The notes under the pieces were generated by a model, which had not been told where the DNA came from, ran no database searches, and saw only the letters and a program-made list of their open reading frames with translations. Below, in pieces: positions 1 through 9,400 of a stretch of DNA of 29,935 nt. Position 1 is the first letter of the stretch. The number at the start of each line of letters is the position of its first letter. The DNA is from Chara braunii (lineage: Eukaryota; Streptophyta; Charophyceae; Charales; Characeae): the NCBI GenBank assembly GCA_003427395.1, contig BFEA01000255.1:418338-448272 (forward strand). The letters are read 5' to 3'. The position numbers and the translations under genes were made by a program.

Positions 1-51
1 GCACCCAGACACACAGTAGGGCAATCCCCCGAGGGGGTTGGTACACTGGCA

Positions 52-83
<32 letters not shown>
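52..83. repeat. poly-G run (32 G)
   Basis: An uninterrupted run of 32 G follows CTGGCA and precedes TGTGTTC. It could form a G-quadruplex on this strand. Long homopolymers are also common places for assembly error, so its true length is uncertain. Confidence 0.9.
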
Positions 84-84
<1 letters not shown>

Positions 85-246
85 GTGTTCAGAGCAGTGC
101 CTGGGGCTTCTTGCCAATCGTCAGCTGTTTTTTTTCCAATCATCAACTGTTATACCGCGTTGAACGCGGGGACGCAGCCATTCGATTAGCATGCTTTATG
201 TTCTACTAGACAGTAAGCTGGGCAAAGGTCTTATGAAGTAGGGGAT

Positions 247-478
247 GGGCAGCCTTCCGGATGGCAGTGTCCAAAGCCAACACTCTCCCACACACCACAC
301 GCAACCCGATCACACGTGCACTCACACCCAATGGGCAGCCTTCTGGATGGTAGTGTCCGAAGCCAACACTCTCCCACACACCAAACGCAACCCACTCACA
401 CGCGCACTCACACCCAATGGGCAGCCTTGCTCTCCCACACAGCACACGCAACCCACTCACACGTGCACTCACACCCGT
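247..478. repeat. 86-bp tandem repeat, about 2.7 copies
   Basis: The unit begins GGGCAGCCTT and recurs at 247, 333 and 419, which is exactly 86 bp apart. Each copy holds a C/A-rich stretch of the ACTCACACGTGCACTCACACCC type. The third copy has lost roughly 30 bp of its middle. The ORFs seen across it on both strands are products of the repeat and match no known protein. The alternating CA/TG content may favour non-B DNA. Confidence 0.85.
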
Positions 479-504
479 GTTGGCTGAAGACCTTATATCG
501 ACTG

Positions 505-705
505 GGAGGATCCAGCTCACTATCTCAGTTGGATGGCACAAAGAGTGCCACAGGTGGCCGTGGGGATTGAACCCACAACCTCCTGATCCTGAATGTCACT
601 TGTGTGCCTAACCAATTGAGTTAGGACGCTGGACGGAGCCCAGATTCTTCTATTGCAGGGGGGGGAAAAAAGAAAGAAAAAAAAATTAAAAAACGAATAG
701 CAAGG
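505..705 (-). mobile_element. tRNA-like SINE candidate with A-rich end
   Basis: Read on the minus strand, 640 to 550 carries an A-box-like D arm (CTAACTCAATTGGTTAGGC) and, about 40 nt on, a B box with a perfect 5-bp T stem and TTCAATC loop (GTGGGTTCAATCCCCAC). The 5' and 3' acceptor halves do not pair, so this is not an intact tRNA gene but fits a tRNA-derived SINE head. The plus strand has its own A-box-like CTATCTCAGTTGGATGGC at 520-537, giving the block a partly palindromic layout. On the plus strand GGACGCTGGAC at 624-634 resembles the LINE 3' tail found at 26561, and an A-rich stretch follows at 666-695. Orientation is therefore ambiguous. Confidence 0.45.
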
Positions 706-1640
706 TCCTACTGAGCGCTGTACCTCCCCCACGCTGCCAGGAAAAAAGGGCAGTTTTTTCAAGGCTTCAAGCTCTAAACTGCTAGCAGTGTATCTACCTG
801 TGTTCTACCAGAAGATTCATGCTCATGTTGCACATTTGCGCAGTAGTGGAGCAAGGCCCTCTATCTCCACAGCTCTCGGGGCAAAGGTAAGTGCGTTTTT
901 TCTTCTTTTTTTTTTCCGAAAGTCAATACGTTTTTTTTGTCTTTTCTTTTCTTAGTAACCCCTGCCAACAAGGCAGGGAAGTCTGTTCCAGATTTCGCTA
1001 ATTGTTTTATTTTTTATTTTTGGGCGTAGTAAACAGCAGAATGCTTCGATGCTGTATTTTTGGGAAGATGCAGTAGAAGAGGAAAAAAAACAAACAGACC
1101 CAAATCGCCATCCAGACCGATATCGCCCACCCCAGTTTGCAACGGGAAAAACTAGATCCCTCAAAAGGGAAACAATGGACGGCGGCCTATACAAAATTGC
1201 AAGTTTGCAACAACCTTGACAAGATAACCTGCCCTACGACCGGTCGACTGGTCTTAGGGACGACTGCGACCAGCCGGACCCTATTTTCTGCTGTCGGAGA
1301 CCCCAAACGAACCCATCCTAGCGAAGTCGTACTGCACGACCTTACAGAGAATAGAAAGAAATGAAACGACGAAAATGGAACCCACACAAGCGCAGCCTCC
1401 TGGCCGCGAACTCGTACCAAGTATCTGGCTATACTGGGATCCCACACATACCTCCCTCTTACATACGGCTGCTTACAGTTGTCTACCCCTTTCCCGATGA
1501 AAAACTTTTCAGTGACACCCGCATTACCATTCTTTTAGCCCCATCCAACCATCTGTGTGGCTTTTGCCTAAATGCCATTGCGAACGTATTGTTGCCCTAC
1601 TGAAAAGACAATGCCGTCCCTAATAGATCGGAGCATCATC
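706..1640. other. no recognised gene
   Basis: Short ORFs on both strands match no family I know. There are T-rich runs near 898-915 and 930-937. A consensus-like splice donor, CAAAG|GTAAGT, occurs at about 882-891 after a short open stretch, but no acceptor or coding partner can be paired with it. Confidence 0.5.
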
Positions 1641-1642
1641 TC

Positions 1643-1765
1643 AAATAATAATAACAATAATAATAATAATAATAATAATAGGCCCAGCGTTGTCCTGTTT
1701 CCATTCCTCCATACCTCCCGTTGTCTTCTATTCCCATCTATTAGGGAATAATAATAATAATAATA
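1643..1765. repeat. duplicated (AAT)n plus AGGCCC segment
   Basis: (AAT)n at 1643-1680 runs into AGGCCCAGCGTTGTCC, and (AAT)n at 1747-1765 runs into AGGCCCTGTTGTCC. The same microsatellite-plus-flank therefore appears twice about 85 bp apart, as expected from a tandem duplication followed by divergence. Confidence 0.75.
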
Positions 1766-1816
1766 GGCCCTGTTGTCCTTGGCTTCCTATGTTTTTGCAT
1801 TCAACAGTAACGTACC

Positions 1817-1826
1817 CCTCTGATCA

Positions 1827-1868
<42 letters not shown>

Positions 1869-1879
1869 CTGATCAGGTT
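1817..1879 (+). mobile_element. pure poly(A) insert with 14-bp target site duplication
   Basis: CCTCTGATCAGGTT at 1817-1830 is repeated exactly at 1866-1879, and only 35 A (1831-1865) lie between. This is the structure left by target-primed reverse transcription when the copy is truncated down to its tail. The perfect flanking repeat suggests a young insertion. Confidence 0.8.
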
Positions 1880-2292
1880 CTCCTCTGCCTTTCCCCCTCC
1901 CCCACCCACCCCCTTAACCTACAGTTCCTTCTACTCCACATGCCCACCTTCATACTATGCATCCAGCTTTCTCTCTCTATCTTTTTTTTTTCTCAACCTT
2001 ATCCTCCTGCCGATTCTACTCAGCCCCGAAAGCCTAGATATGTTACACACCGGCCGCTCACACAATGATCTGTCCCCCTCTTCCTACTCATCCTCGGCCT
2101 CCCCCACTTGCTCGCTCCCTGGCATTTGACGGCGACGCTTCATCGCTGGGCCCAACTGCATTTGGCCCGTCTGAGGGTGCCGGGTGAGCAACTGCGGATT
2201 CGGTTCCCATCATGCCCAAAACCCTCTCTCCTTCTGTTGTCCCATTCACGTGCTTCGGTACCAGTCTCCGCCGATAGGGCGTTTTTGATGTT
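1880..2292. other. C/T-rich sequence without a gene
   Basis: The stretch is pyrimidine-rich on the plus strand, with a T10 run near 1982-1991. Minus-strand ORFs here have biased composition and no recognisable domain. It may be the 3' side of the minus-strand LINE remnant at 2293-2529, but I see no clear tail. Confidence 0.4.
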
Positions 2293-2529
2293 CTACATCG
2301 ACCTTTCATGAAATTTCCGCAGCGGCAGTGAAGCTCCCTGTCTGCATCGCTCATTCCTCGAAGTCCACAGCGCCCACAGCACCGCCGCCCAGATAATCTC
2401 TGAAGCCATGAGGTCCTCTGGCTGTGATCCATCCACCTTCATCAAAGCACCAAGGAGGATAGCCGCATCATCCGCCTCCGTGACTCCCAGGGGGCTGAGG
2501 GGGACGGTTATTTGCCATCTCCCGCCCAA
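2293..2529 (-). pseudogene. remnant of LINE ORF2 C-terminus
   Basis: A minus-strand frame of 78 codons contains EIIWAAVLWALWTSRNERC. It fits the tail of the zf-RVT region in plant LINE ORF2 proteins, where a pattern like iiWaiWksRN follows the zinc-binding cysteines and histidine. The large LINE at 15.8-26.7 kb has AIM-stop-AIWMRRC at the matching place. No RT motifs or zinc ligands lie upstream, so this would be a short 3' fragment. Assignment rests on one motif block, and other origins are possible. Confidence 0.4.
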
Positions 2530-2598
2530 ATTTTACCTTTGACTATCTACCCACCACTACTCCTAAGCTGATACAGGGGACCCCTGGAAGCATAGCTG

Positions 2599-2600
<2 letters not shown>

Positions 2601-2643
<43 letters not shown>

Positions 2644-2830
2644 AAAGCCCTTGTGTCATCCCTCGATCCCGCCCTAATCGGCGGTGGTCAGGGAATAGGG
2701 TGGGCCCACCGGTGGGGGGGAACCGGCTGACACAAAGATCGAGCATGTACCAGTAGCTGTGCCTCCCATCTACTTCCCCCACCCCCCATTGAGTAGCAGC
2801 AGTGGCTTTTGACTGATGTCCCAAAGAACT
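2601..2830 (-). mobile_element. minus-strand retroposed sequence with poly(A) tail
   Basis: T42 at 2601-2642 reads as a poly(A) tail on the minus strand. Next to it, the minus strand ends with a GC-rich block that includes CCGCCGATTAGGGCGG, a possible small hairpin, before the tail. No coding homology or flanking duplication is visible. The extent towards 2830 is approximate. Confidence 0.5.
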
Positions 2831-2866
2831 ACAGGCCTCACCACACCACTGTGGAAATGGAAAAAA

Positions 2867-2966
2867 GTGTGAGTGCATCTTCCACAGAAAGTGGCAAGAT
2901 GCATGCGATTCTATAAATAGTGACGCATGCACCTTGCCACTTTTTTCATCAAAGATGCACTCGTGC
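2867..2966. repeat. 100-bp foldback (imperfect inverted repeat)
   Basis: The left arm 2871-2907 (GAGTGCATCT...GTGGCAAG.TGCATGCG) is matched by the reverse complement of 2924-2962, with a few mismatches and a short indel. The 16-nt loop ATTCTATAAATAGTGA separates them. Arms of about 38 bp with a small loop fit a foldback MITE or a hairpin RNA precursor. I see no clear target duplication. Confidence 0.75.
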
Positions 2967-3383
2967 ATTTTCTGTTTCGACAGTGGGCGTGCCCACTCTA
3001 GGGCAAGCTGTCAATTGGCCGCCAACAGTCGAGTTCCATTATGATTCAAACATCTGACGTCCATGACTTGCCCCCCTCCAAAAAATGCTTCCCATGCACC
3101 CAACGGCTTGCAGCTAGCGTCAAGTACAAGGGGACCGGAGGGGGCGATGTGCGGGGTGTTCGGAGGCATGACGGGCAGGGTAATGCATTGCTGATATCCT
3201 CCAAAAGCTGCTGTATTTGTGTTTGTCGCTTATCCTTCTTATTCTGCTCACCGCACACATCTCATTCCAAGCAGGCTGATTCCATCCTCCACATAAGCGC
3301 ATGTCCGTGAAGACGAAAAACAAATCGGTGGTGGGCACGGAGAGGCACGGGTCGAGAGGTGTGGATGGTGCTGGCACGTGGAT

Positions 3384-3541
3384 CAATGGGAGAGGGGTGA
3401 TCCGTATCCACCTGTGGATCCGTCGATGTGTGGTACACTATCCGGTCACGTGCAGCCATGCATTCAATGGGAGAGGGGCGATCCGTATCGCTCTGTGGAT
3501 CCGTCGATGTGTGGTACACTATCTGTTCACTTGCAGCCGCA
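3384..3541. repeat. 81-bp tandem duplication
   Basis: CAATGGGAGAGGGG starts at 3384 and again at 3465. The following 70 or so bases, including GTGGATCCGTCGATGTGTGG, agree apart from scattered substitutions. It directly abuts the minisatellite that follows. Confidence 0.85.
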
Positions 3542-4640
3542 ACACGATGAGTATGCACGGTGGGTTTATTCACAAAAGACGCATGTACACAACTAATGTC
3601 CTCCAAAGGTGCATCCCCACCTGTGTCCCGAGGCGACGAGCATGCACGGTGGGTTTATTCATAGAAGACTATGACATCGTTGCACGCATGTACACAACTA
3701 TTGTCCTCCGAACGTCCATCCGCACCTGTGTCCCGAGGCGATGCGTATGCATGTTGGGTTTATTCACAGAAGACCATGACATTGTTGTGCGCATATACAC
3801 AACTGTTGTCCTCCGAAAGTCCATCCGCACCTGTGTCCCAGTGGGTTTATTCACAGAAGACCATGACATTGTTGCGCGCATGTACAGGACTGTTGTCCTC
3901 CGAAGGTCCATCTGCACCTGTGTCCCGAGCCAATGAGTATGCATGGTGGGTTTATTCAGAAAACACCATGACATTGTTGCGTGCATGTACACAACTATTG
4001 TCCTCCGAAGGTCCAATTCATATGTGTCCCGAGGCGACGAGTATGCACGGACCATGACATTGTTGAGCGCATGACACCGCATGTAAACAACTATTGTCCT
4101 TCGGTGGTCCATCCACACCTGTGTCCTGAGGCGATGAGTATCCACAGTGAGTTTATTCATAGAAGACCATGACATTGTTGCACACATGTACACAACTATT
4201 GTCCTCTGAAGGTCCATCCGCACCTGTGTCCCGAGGCGATGAGTATGCACGGTGGGTTATTCACAGAAGACCATGACATTGTTGCACGCATGTACACAAC
4301 TATTGTCCTCCAAATGTCCATCCGCACCTGTGTCCCGAGGCGATGCGTATGCATGGTGGGTTTATTCACAGAAGACCATGACATTGTTGTGCGCATGTAC
4401 ACAATTATTGTCCTCCAAAGGTCCATTCCCAAGGCGATGAGTATGCACAGTGGGTTTATTTGCAGAATTGACATTGTTGCGTGCATGTACACAACTATTG
4501 TCCTCCGAAGGTCCATCCACACGAGTGTCCCAAGGCGATGAGTATGCACAGTGGGTTTATTCACAAAAATTGACAATGTTGCGCGCATGTATACAACTAT
4601 TGTCCTCCGAAGGTCCATTTGCACATGTGTCCCGAGGCAA
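3542..4640. repeat. minisatellite, about 104-bp unit, 11 copies
   Basis: The landmark TGGGTTTATTCACAGAAGAC recurs at 3561, 3650, 3755, 3842, 3947, (deleted copy near 4051), 4148, 4253, 4357, 4451 and 4552. Full units are 104-105 bp. Each contains CATGACATTGTTGCGCGCATG, ACACAACTATTGTCCTCC and CACCTGTGTCCCGAGGCGATGAG. Short units arise from internal deletions of about 4 to 18 bp, and the sixth copy lacks the landmark itself. Long ORFs on both strands (3301-3936 plus; 3669-4250 minus) exist because the unit is near a multiple of three. They shift frame between copies, which argues against a repeat protein. Confidence 0.93.
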
Positions 4641-5669
4641 TCAAGGGCCGTTCACATCATTGCTGTTACACGAAGGTGGTTTTGGAACTCCCATCAACTT
4701 GAATTCCAAGGCGGACGTTCATCGTCAATCCAGCACTGCCCACGTTTGCTGCCCAACCTTCGATGCAATTTATCGGTGTGGGGGGGGAGGTGGAATCTGC
4801 GGGTCCGTTGTCAGCTGGTAGCCGCACAGAGACTGCCGTTGTCCTTCTAGGGCAGGGAGCAGGTCGTGAAGTTGCGGTTAACCATATGAACAACGTCATT
4901 CCCAGAGGGGTTCGCTCGCACCTGCAGGGCGCTCTAACAGCATCAACAGAATTTGTGGAGGCGAGTGAAGCATGTGCGCCAAGCCTGAGAGTCGTGGTGG
5001 GATTTCAGATTTAATGTACGGCAATGAAGCTGAAGATGAAGATGTGCCTTCTACTGGTGAAGATGAAGTGCGTGCTTCGACACCGGCGAAAACAGGCGAC
5101 GAGGTGAGGACACGGGGTTTTCACTCCCGCCATTGTCATTGTTTACTCGATTCTCCTTTTCGCCAGCGCAATGTCATTGTGTTCTTAAATTTTATACGTA
5201 TTCAATAGTTTTGTCTTTCAACGGTTGCCTAAGTGTTGCATACTAGTGAATACTTCAACAAGTATGCGCCGAACCAAAGATCAACCAATATAGGGTGAGC
5301 ATGTATGCCGAGGAAGTCTGATAAATGGACTGCCTCACATAGACTGAACTCATACAGATATCACTCAACACACAAGCAATCGTGAGATGGTGGGGTCTGA
5401 GCCAATCATAGACGATGCTCAGGCCCCGTACAACCATGCACAGATGAAAGGTGGGAGGAGAGACGAAGGAGGTGGGAGATGTGGGCAGCGCCAGATGTCA
5501 CCGAGATAGAATCCAATAGGTCACCGATATGGTAGTCCAAAATATCATCGAGCAAGATCATAATGTCGTGGACAATTAGTCCAATGTTGGAGGTACAGAG
5601 TCCTAATGTAACCGGTGTCCAATCTGTGATGCCGCCGAGTATCAATCCCAACTATCTCCAAGTCTCAAT

Positions 5670-5672
<3 letters not shown>
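4641..5672. other. no recognised gene; one weak exon-like stretch
   Basis: A plus-strand stretch from 4972 begins ATGTGCGCCAAGCC and encodes an acidic peptide with AEDEDVPSTGEDEV. It runs to GACGAG|GTGAGG near 5100, a passable splice donor. No matching acceptor, second exon or known domain is visible, so this may be chance. The rest (5110-5672) shows nothing I recognise. Confidence 0.25.
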
Positions 5673-5719
<47 letters not shown>

Positions 5720-5835
5720 GGGCCCAGTGTCCAAGGCTGATATTACCAATAAGAAGATTGAGGCCGGGGTCCTCACAGTCTGCCCAGAGTAACCGAACCG
5801 AACTTACTGAGAACCGGGCTCAGCGTCCCTCATAT
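5673..5835 (-). mobile_element. minus-strand retroposed sequence with 43-nt poly(A) tail
   Basis: T43 at 5673-5715 is a poly(A) tail on the minus strand. The sequence entering it reads GGACACTGGGCCCGGTT on that strand, close to the GGGACRCTGGRCCC motif before the plus-strand tails at 12567 and 26560. A similar phrase, GGACGCTGAGCCCGGTT, occurs about 80 bp further in. No coding part or target duplication is visible, and the distal boundary is approximate. Confidence 0.5.
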
Positions 5836-5883
5836 GGTGATGATAATGTTCATGATGATGATGATGATGCTAAAGATAATGAA

Positions 5884-6296
5884 GATTAGTGTATATGAAA
5901 AAAAAGGAGACGATGCTATATCAGCAATTCTGACCTCCTAATCCTAAAACAACTCCTAGCCCTCCCTGTATCAGAAGATTGCAACTCAGAGACAGTACCA
6001 ACCTAACCAACGTCTACCATGGCTGTTCTCTTCTCGCTCCCTTGCAGCCCCCCCGGTTCACCACTGAATTGCCTTCCTCCCTCGGCAAACCCCAGATCAG
6101 GGCAACGCCCCAGCTCCGGCCAGCGTTGTTCTGGCTTTGGCAAAACCAGGGGCACAGAACAGAGCAACTCTGTAGACACCAGTCCAGGTTTGACCATCTC
6201 GGAAATCCTATATCCCGAATGTGGAAGAAGTCTAGATGCTGCCAAAAAATTCAGAACACCAGAAAGCTTAATATAACATGATTGAGATGATGATAC

Positions 6297-6331
<35 letters not shown>

Positions 6332-6850
6332 TTAATGATGATGATGATTATGATGATTAGTATGTAAAAAAAATAGAAACTATGCTATATCAGCACTTCT
6401 GACCTCCTAATCCTAAAACTCCTCCTAGCCCTCCATGTACCAAGACGTTACATCTCAGAGACAACACCCTCCTTACCAATGTCAACCATAGCTGACCTGT
6501 TCTCGCCACCTAGACTATCCCCGACCCAATAGGTTGTCAAGGCAGCCCCCCCTGGTTCGCCACTGGATTGCCTTCCTCCCTCAGCAAATCCCCAAATCTC
6601 TCTCCAAGGCCTCACACTCCTGCCAATTGCAGATTACAGGGCAACGCCCCAGCTCGGGCCAGCGTCGTTTTGGCATCGGCAAGCCAGGGGCACAGAACAA
6701 GGCAACTTTGTAGATATCGGCCCGGATTCGACCATCTCTGAGATCCTATATCCCGAATGAGGAAGGAAGCCAGATGCCGCCAAGAATTACAAAGCACGAG
6801 AAAGCATGATGTAACGTGGATGATGATTATGATGATGATTATAATGAGAA
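5884..6850 (+). repeat. duplicated block of about 470 bp with GAT-rich ends
   Basis: GATTAGTRTATG-A8 followed by GCTATATCAGCA occurs at 5884/5915 and 6355/6384. The next 350-400 bp match with substitutions and indels, including CTGACCTCCTAATCCTAAAA and CATCTCxGARATCCTATATCC. Each copy ends near AGAAAGC.TRATRTAAC and a (GAT)n tract (6280-6360 and 6815-6845). Copy 2 has about 50 bp of extra sequence in the middle. The layout suggests either tandem duplication or two insertions of a non-coding element ending in a GAT microsatellite. No protein domain is visible. Confidence 0.75.
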
Positions 6851-7180
6851 GATTCAAAAAAAAACCTCCTCCATTTCCTCCATTTTCCTGTCTATCCCTT
6901 TACCCTAGTCTGCCCCCGCTGGGATTTAATGCCCAGCCCCAGAAAAGAGTATTCCTCACAATCCGCCCGTGCCCCCTCCAGGGTTTCACCCCCCTCCTAA
7001 TGAAACCCCTGCAGAGCAGGGTTCTCCCCACCAAAATGTCATTCGCTTGGATTTTGTAGGATTTTGTTGATGACGATGGACAGCACCCTGAAGATAATGA
7101 CAATGAGGATGATGGTGACGACCCTCTCACCTGCTGATGTGAAAGGCAAATGATGCCTTGAAGAGAAACATCTAATGATA
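6851..7180. other. no recognised gene
   Basis: The stretch is C-rich at 6870-7020 and then turns to GAT-like sequence. The ORFs here have low complexity. CCCCTGCAGAGCAGGGTT at about 7006-7023 is a small inverted repeat. Confidence 0.4.
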
Positions 7181-7186
7181 ACAAAC

Positions 7187-7415
7187 TGATGATGATGATA
7201 ATAATGATGAGTGTGAAGACGGAATGATGATGCCGATCATACCAAAGAGCAACACCAACAACCCTTACGATTACAAACTTATGATGATGATGATGATGAT
7301 GATGATAATGATGATGATAATGATAATGATGATGGCAATGATTATAGTGATATCGGTAATGATGATGATGACGATGATGATGATGATGATGATGATCATC
7401 ATAATGATGATAAGT
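7187..7415. repeat. GAT microsatellite cluster
   Basis: Imperfect (GAT)n occupies 7187-7212 and 7280-7415, with a nearly pure stretch around 7368-7397. The plus-strand ORF of repeated Met codons is a reading of the repeat, not a protein. Confidence 0.9.
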
Positions 7416-8040
7416 TTATGAGACTTATTACGAGAATAATTATGAATTTAATTCCAAATGGAGTAGGAATGTAGTTGATTGAAGAGAAGGTCCTTCATGA
7501 GTTTATTGATTAGATGACCAAAGTCATTGAGGATGATTGTGAGCTTGATTGAATTTGATGAGATTGATGATTTGGATGATTGCTACTATATGAATACCTA
7601 ATTGACAAATGCCAATAGGCAAGAATAGAAAAAATAGGGAAAATAGAGAAAAACGCGAGTGACTCACCACATGGAAGCACTAAACACACCCTCCTCACCT
7701 TGTACCTTACCTCCCCTCTTCATACTTTAAACCCTCCCCCATCCTTCTTCCCCTCTCCTACCTTCCTCCTAATTCTGACCTCGCCCCCACCCCTCTCCCC
7801 TCCCTTTCCTCCCAACCTAGCCCCGCTTCTCCTGACACATCCCCCAAAATGAGAGAAGTGAACATCAGAAGCACAGCGGAGTTCAAGAGAGAATTGAGAG
7901 TAGGAATATGGATATGAGACGGGCAAGAGAGCAGGGAAAAAGGGAGATGAAAGGGGAGAGAAGGAAAGAAGGAGGAGAGAGAAAGATACACGAAAAGGAA
8001 TGGAGAAAAGGAGAAACAAGAGAAGAAAGATGGTATTATC
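7416..8040. other. no gene; pyrimidine tract switching to purine tract
   Basis: Bases 7680-7845 are almost all C/T on the plus strand. Bases 7848-8035 are almost all A/G. The Ser/Phe/Leu-rich ORFs on the minus strand follow from this bias. No domain is recognisable. Confidence 0.6.
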
Positions 8041-8044
8041 CTTC

Positions 8045-8106
8045 CAAATGGTGATGATGAATGATGAAGATGAAAGATGATGAGATGATGATGATGATGA
8101 TGATGT
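8045..8106. repeat. GAT microsatellite
   Basis: Imperfect (GAT)n, purest at 8085-8105, lies immediately before the 96-bp duplication. Confidence 0.85.
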
Positions 8107-8142
8107 TGAAGATAAAGATGATTATCGAAAGCAAGCCTCCCA

Positions 8143-8325
8143 TTGAAGATGACATGTGTCCTCCTCTAATGTCGCGACTTATTCTCCCGTCCTCCATACG
8201 ATTCTGGCAATCGAGAGCTTCTCCCGTGATAAAGACCGTTGAAGATGACGTGTGTCCTCCTCTAATGTCGCAACTTATCCTCCCGTCCTCCATGTGGTTC
8301 TGGTGATCGAGAGCTTCTCCCATGT
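8143..8325. repeat. 96-bp tandem duplication
   Basis: TTGAAGATGACRTGTGTCC begins at 8143 and 8239. The following bases, through ATCGAGAGCTTCTCCC, agree apart from a few substitutions. The last few bases of the second copy diverge. Confidence 0.88.
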
Positions 8326-8329
8326 GATC

Positions 8330-8700
8330 CGAACACCATGCGCCATAACACCATGCTAAGGCTCCTCCAGGTTATGCAAGGGTTCATCCTCCCTCACATT
8401 TGCTGGCTCGTTCCCAAAGGGGAATAGCACCTGCAACCCCGTGTGCCTGACACGGCGGTCGCAGGAGAACAGCGCCCTCATGTGTGCCACGTGGCAACTC
8501 CGAGTGTGCACCCCAAGGGGTACTTCCAGCTGCACACATGTACCGTGACGCGTGCTAGTACAGGACGCGCAAGTGCACGTATAGGCGCGTGAGCGCACCT
8601 CCGCACAACGGCGCACGTTCGCCTCAGGTCCGGCCATCAGAGAAGCAGCGCTAACGCGCACTGCCTAGGATGAATGATTCCTTGTAAGTATCGCAGCCTC
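8330..8700. other. GC- and CpG-rich stretch without a recognised gene
   Basis: From about 8400 to 8660 the sequence is rich in GCGC, ACGCG and GTGCAC words, unlike the AT-rich neighbours. A 101-codon minus-strand frame crosses it, but the product is Cys/Arg-rich and matches nothing I know. The richness in CpG hints at weak methylation-driven decay. Confidence 0.4.
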
Positions 8701-8752
8701 TTACCACCGAAGTCCAAACACTGATCTCTGTCCAACTCGTATGAAGTCTCCA

Positions 8753-8860
8753 GTCTGAAGAAGAAGAAGTCTGAAGAAGAAGAAGAAGATGGAGAAGTCT
8801 GAAGAAGAAGATGGAGATGGAGAAGAGGAAGATGGAGATAGCAGAGGAGGAGGGAGAGAT
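8753..8860. repeat. GAA/GAAGAT microsatellite
   Basis: The words AGTCTGAAGAAGAAGAAG and GATGGAGA repeat several times. Frames through it give Glu/Lys-rich or Ser-rich peptides, as expected from the repeat alone. Confidence 0.85.
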
Positions 8861-9110
8861 GGCGAGGTAGGGAGGAGCATCCTCACTGCCCTGTCCTGTC
8901 CCTAGGCCTTACCTGCAAGATGCAAGGTGGCGCCTTGAAGCCTTCTGCAGTCGAAGCCCGCTGAAGCTATGGCGCCATAGGTAAGTACCAGGTAAGTATC
9001 TCACTCCCTCTCTATCCCGAATTGCAGCCTAGCGCTAACCTCGCGCTGCTGTTCCTGGTGCTGCGCTAAACCGAAATAGCGCAGCGCTGCCTCTTGCTGC
9101 TCCCTTGTTC
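8861..9110. other. no gene; donor-like GTAAGT doublet
   Basis: A perfect 14-bp palindrome, CTATGGCGCCATAG at 8967-8980, is followed at once by GTAAGTACCAGGTAAGTATC. This places two splice-donor-like words 11 bp apart. No flanking coding exon can be supported. Confidence 0.4.
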
Positions 9111-9119
9111 CAACCTCCA

Positions 9120-9400
9120 GGAATGGCGGCTGGACCGGCCAAAGTACCGTCTGGCGGCCGGTCGGCCTCAATGCTGCCCTCCTGCGCCGTGGGCTGAACC
9201 GGCGAAATGACCGTTCAGCCCAGACCGGCGGGCGGCAGCCTCAAGAGCGCCAGCAGGCCCAAACGACAAACCTGGGTCTGCTGGCGCTGAGGCCCAACCG
9301 GTGGCCTAATAGGGCCTACCGGGAGGAGAAAGGTCTGGCCTTTGGCAAGGCTGGCCTGGGTACCCCAAAACCGGTGTGTCGGGCCTGTGAAGAGTTCATG
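9120..9400. repeat. GC-rich cluster of inverted repeats
   Basis: GGGCTGAACCGG (9191-9202) pairs with CCGTTCAGCCC (9211-9221) around a short loop. A related hairpin, CTGGACCGGCCAAAGTACCGTCTGG, lies about 60 bp earlier. At 9239-9291 CCTCAAGAGCGCCAGCAGGCCCA pairs imperfectly with TGGGTCTGCTGGCGCTGAGG, including an exact 11-bp arm AGCGCCAGCAG. CCGGT words recur throughout. No ORF is conserved across it. Confidence 0.7.

Noticed and set aside
3301-4250. Long ORFs encoding a repeat protein in the minisatellite
   Set aside because: ORFs occur on both strands only because the unit is near a multiple of three, and indels between copies change frame.
3542-4640. CRISPR-like array
   Set aside because: The whole 104-bp unit is repeated with no unique spacers, and the DNA is eukaryotic in character.
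7224-7421. Met-rich ORF as a protein
   Set aside because: It is a direct reading of a GAT/ATG microsatellite.
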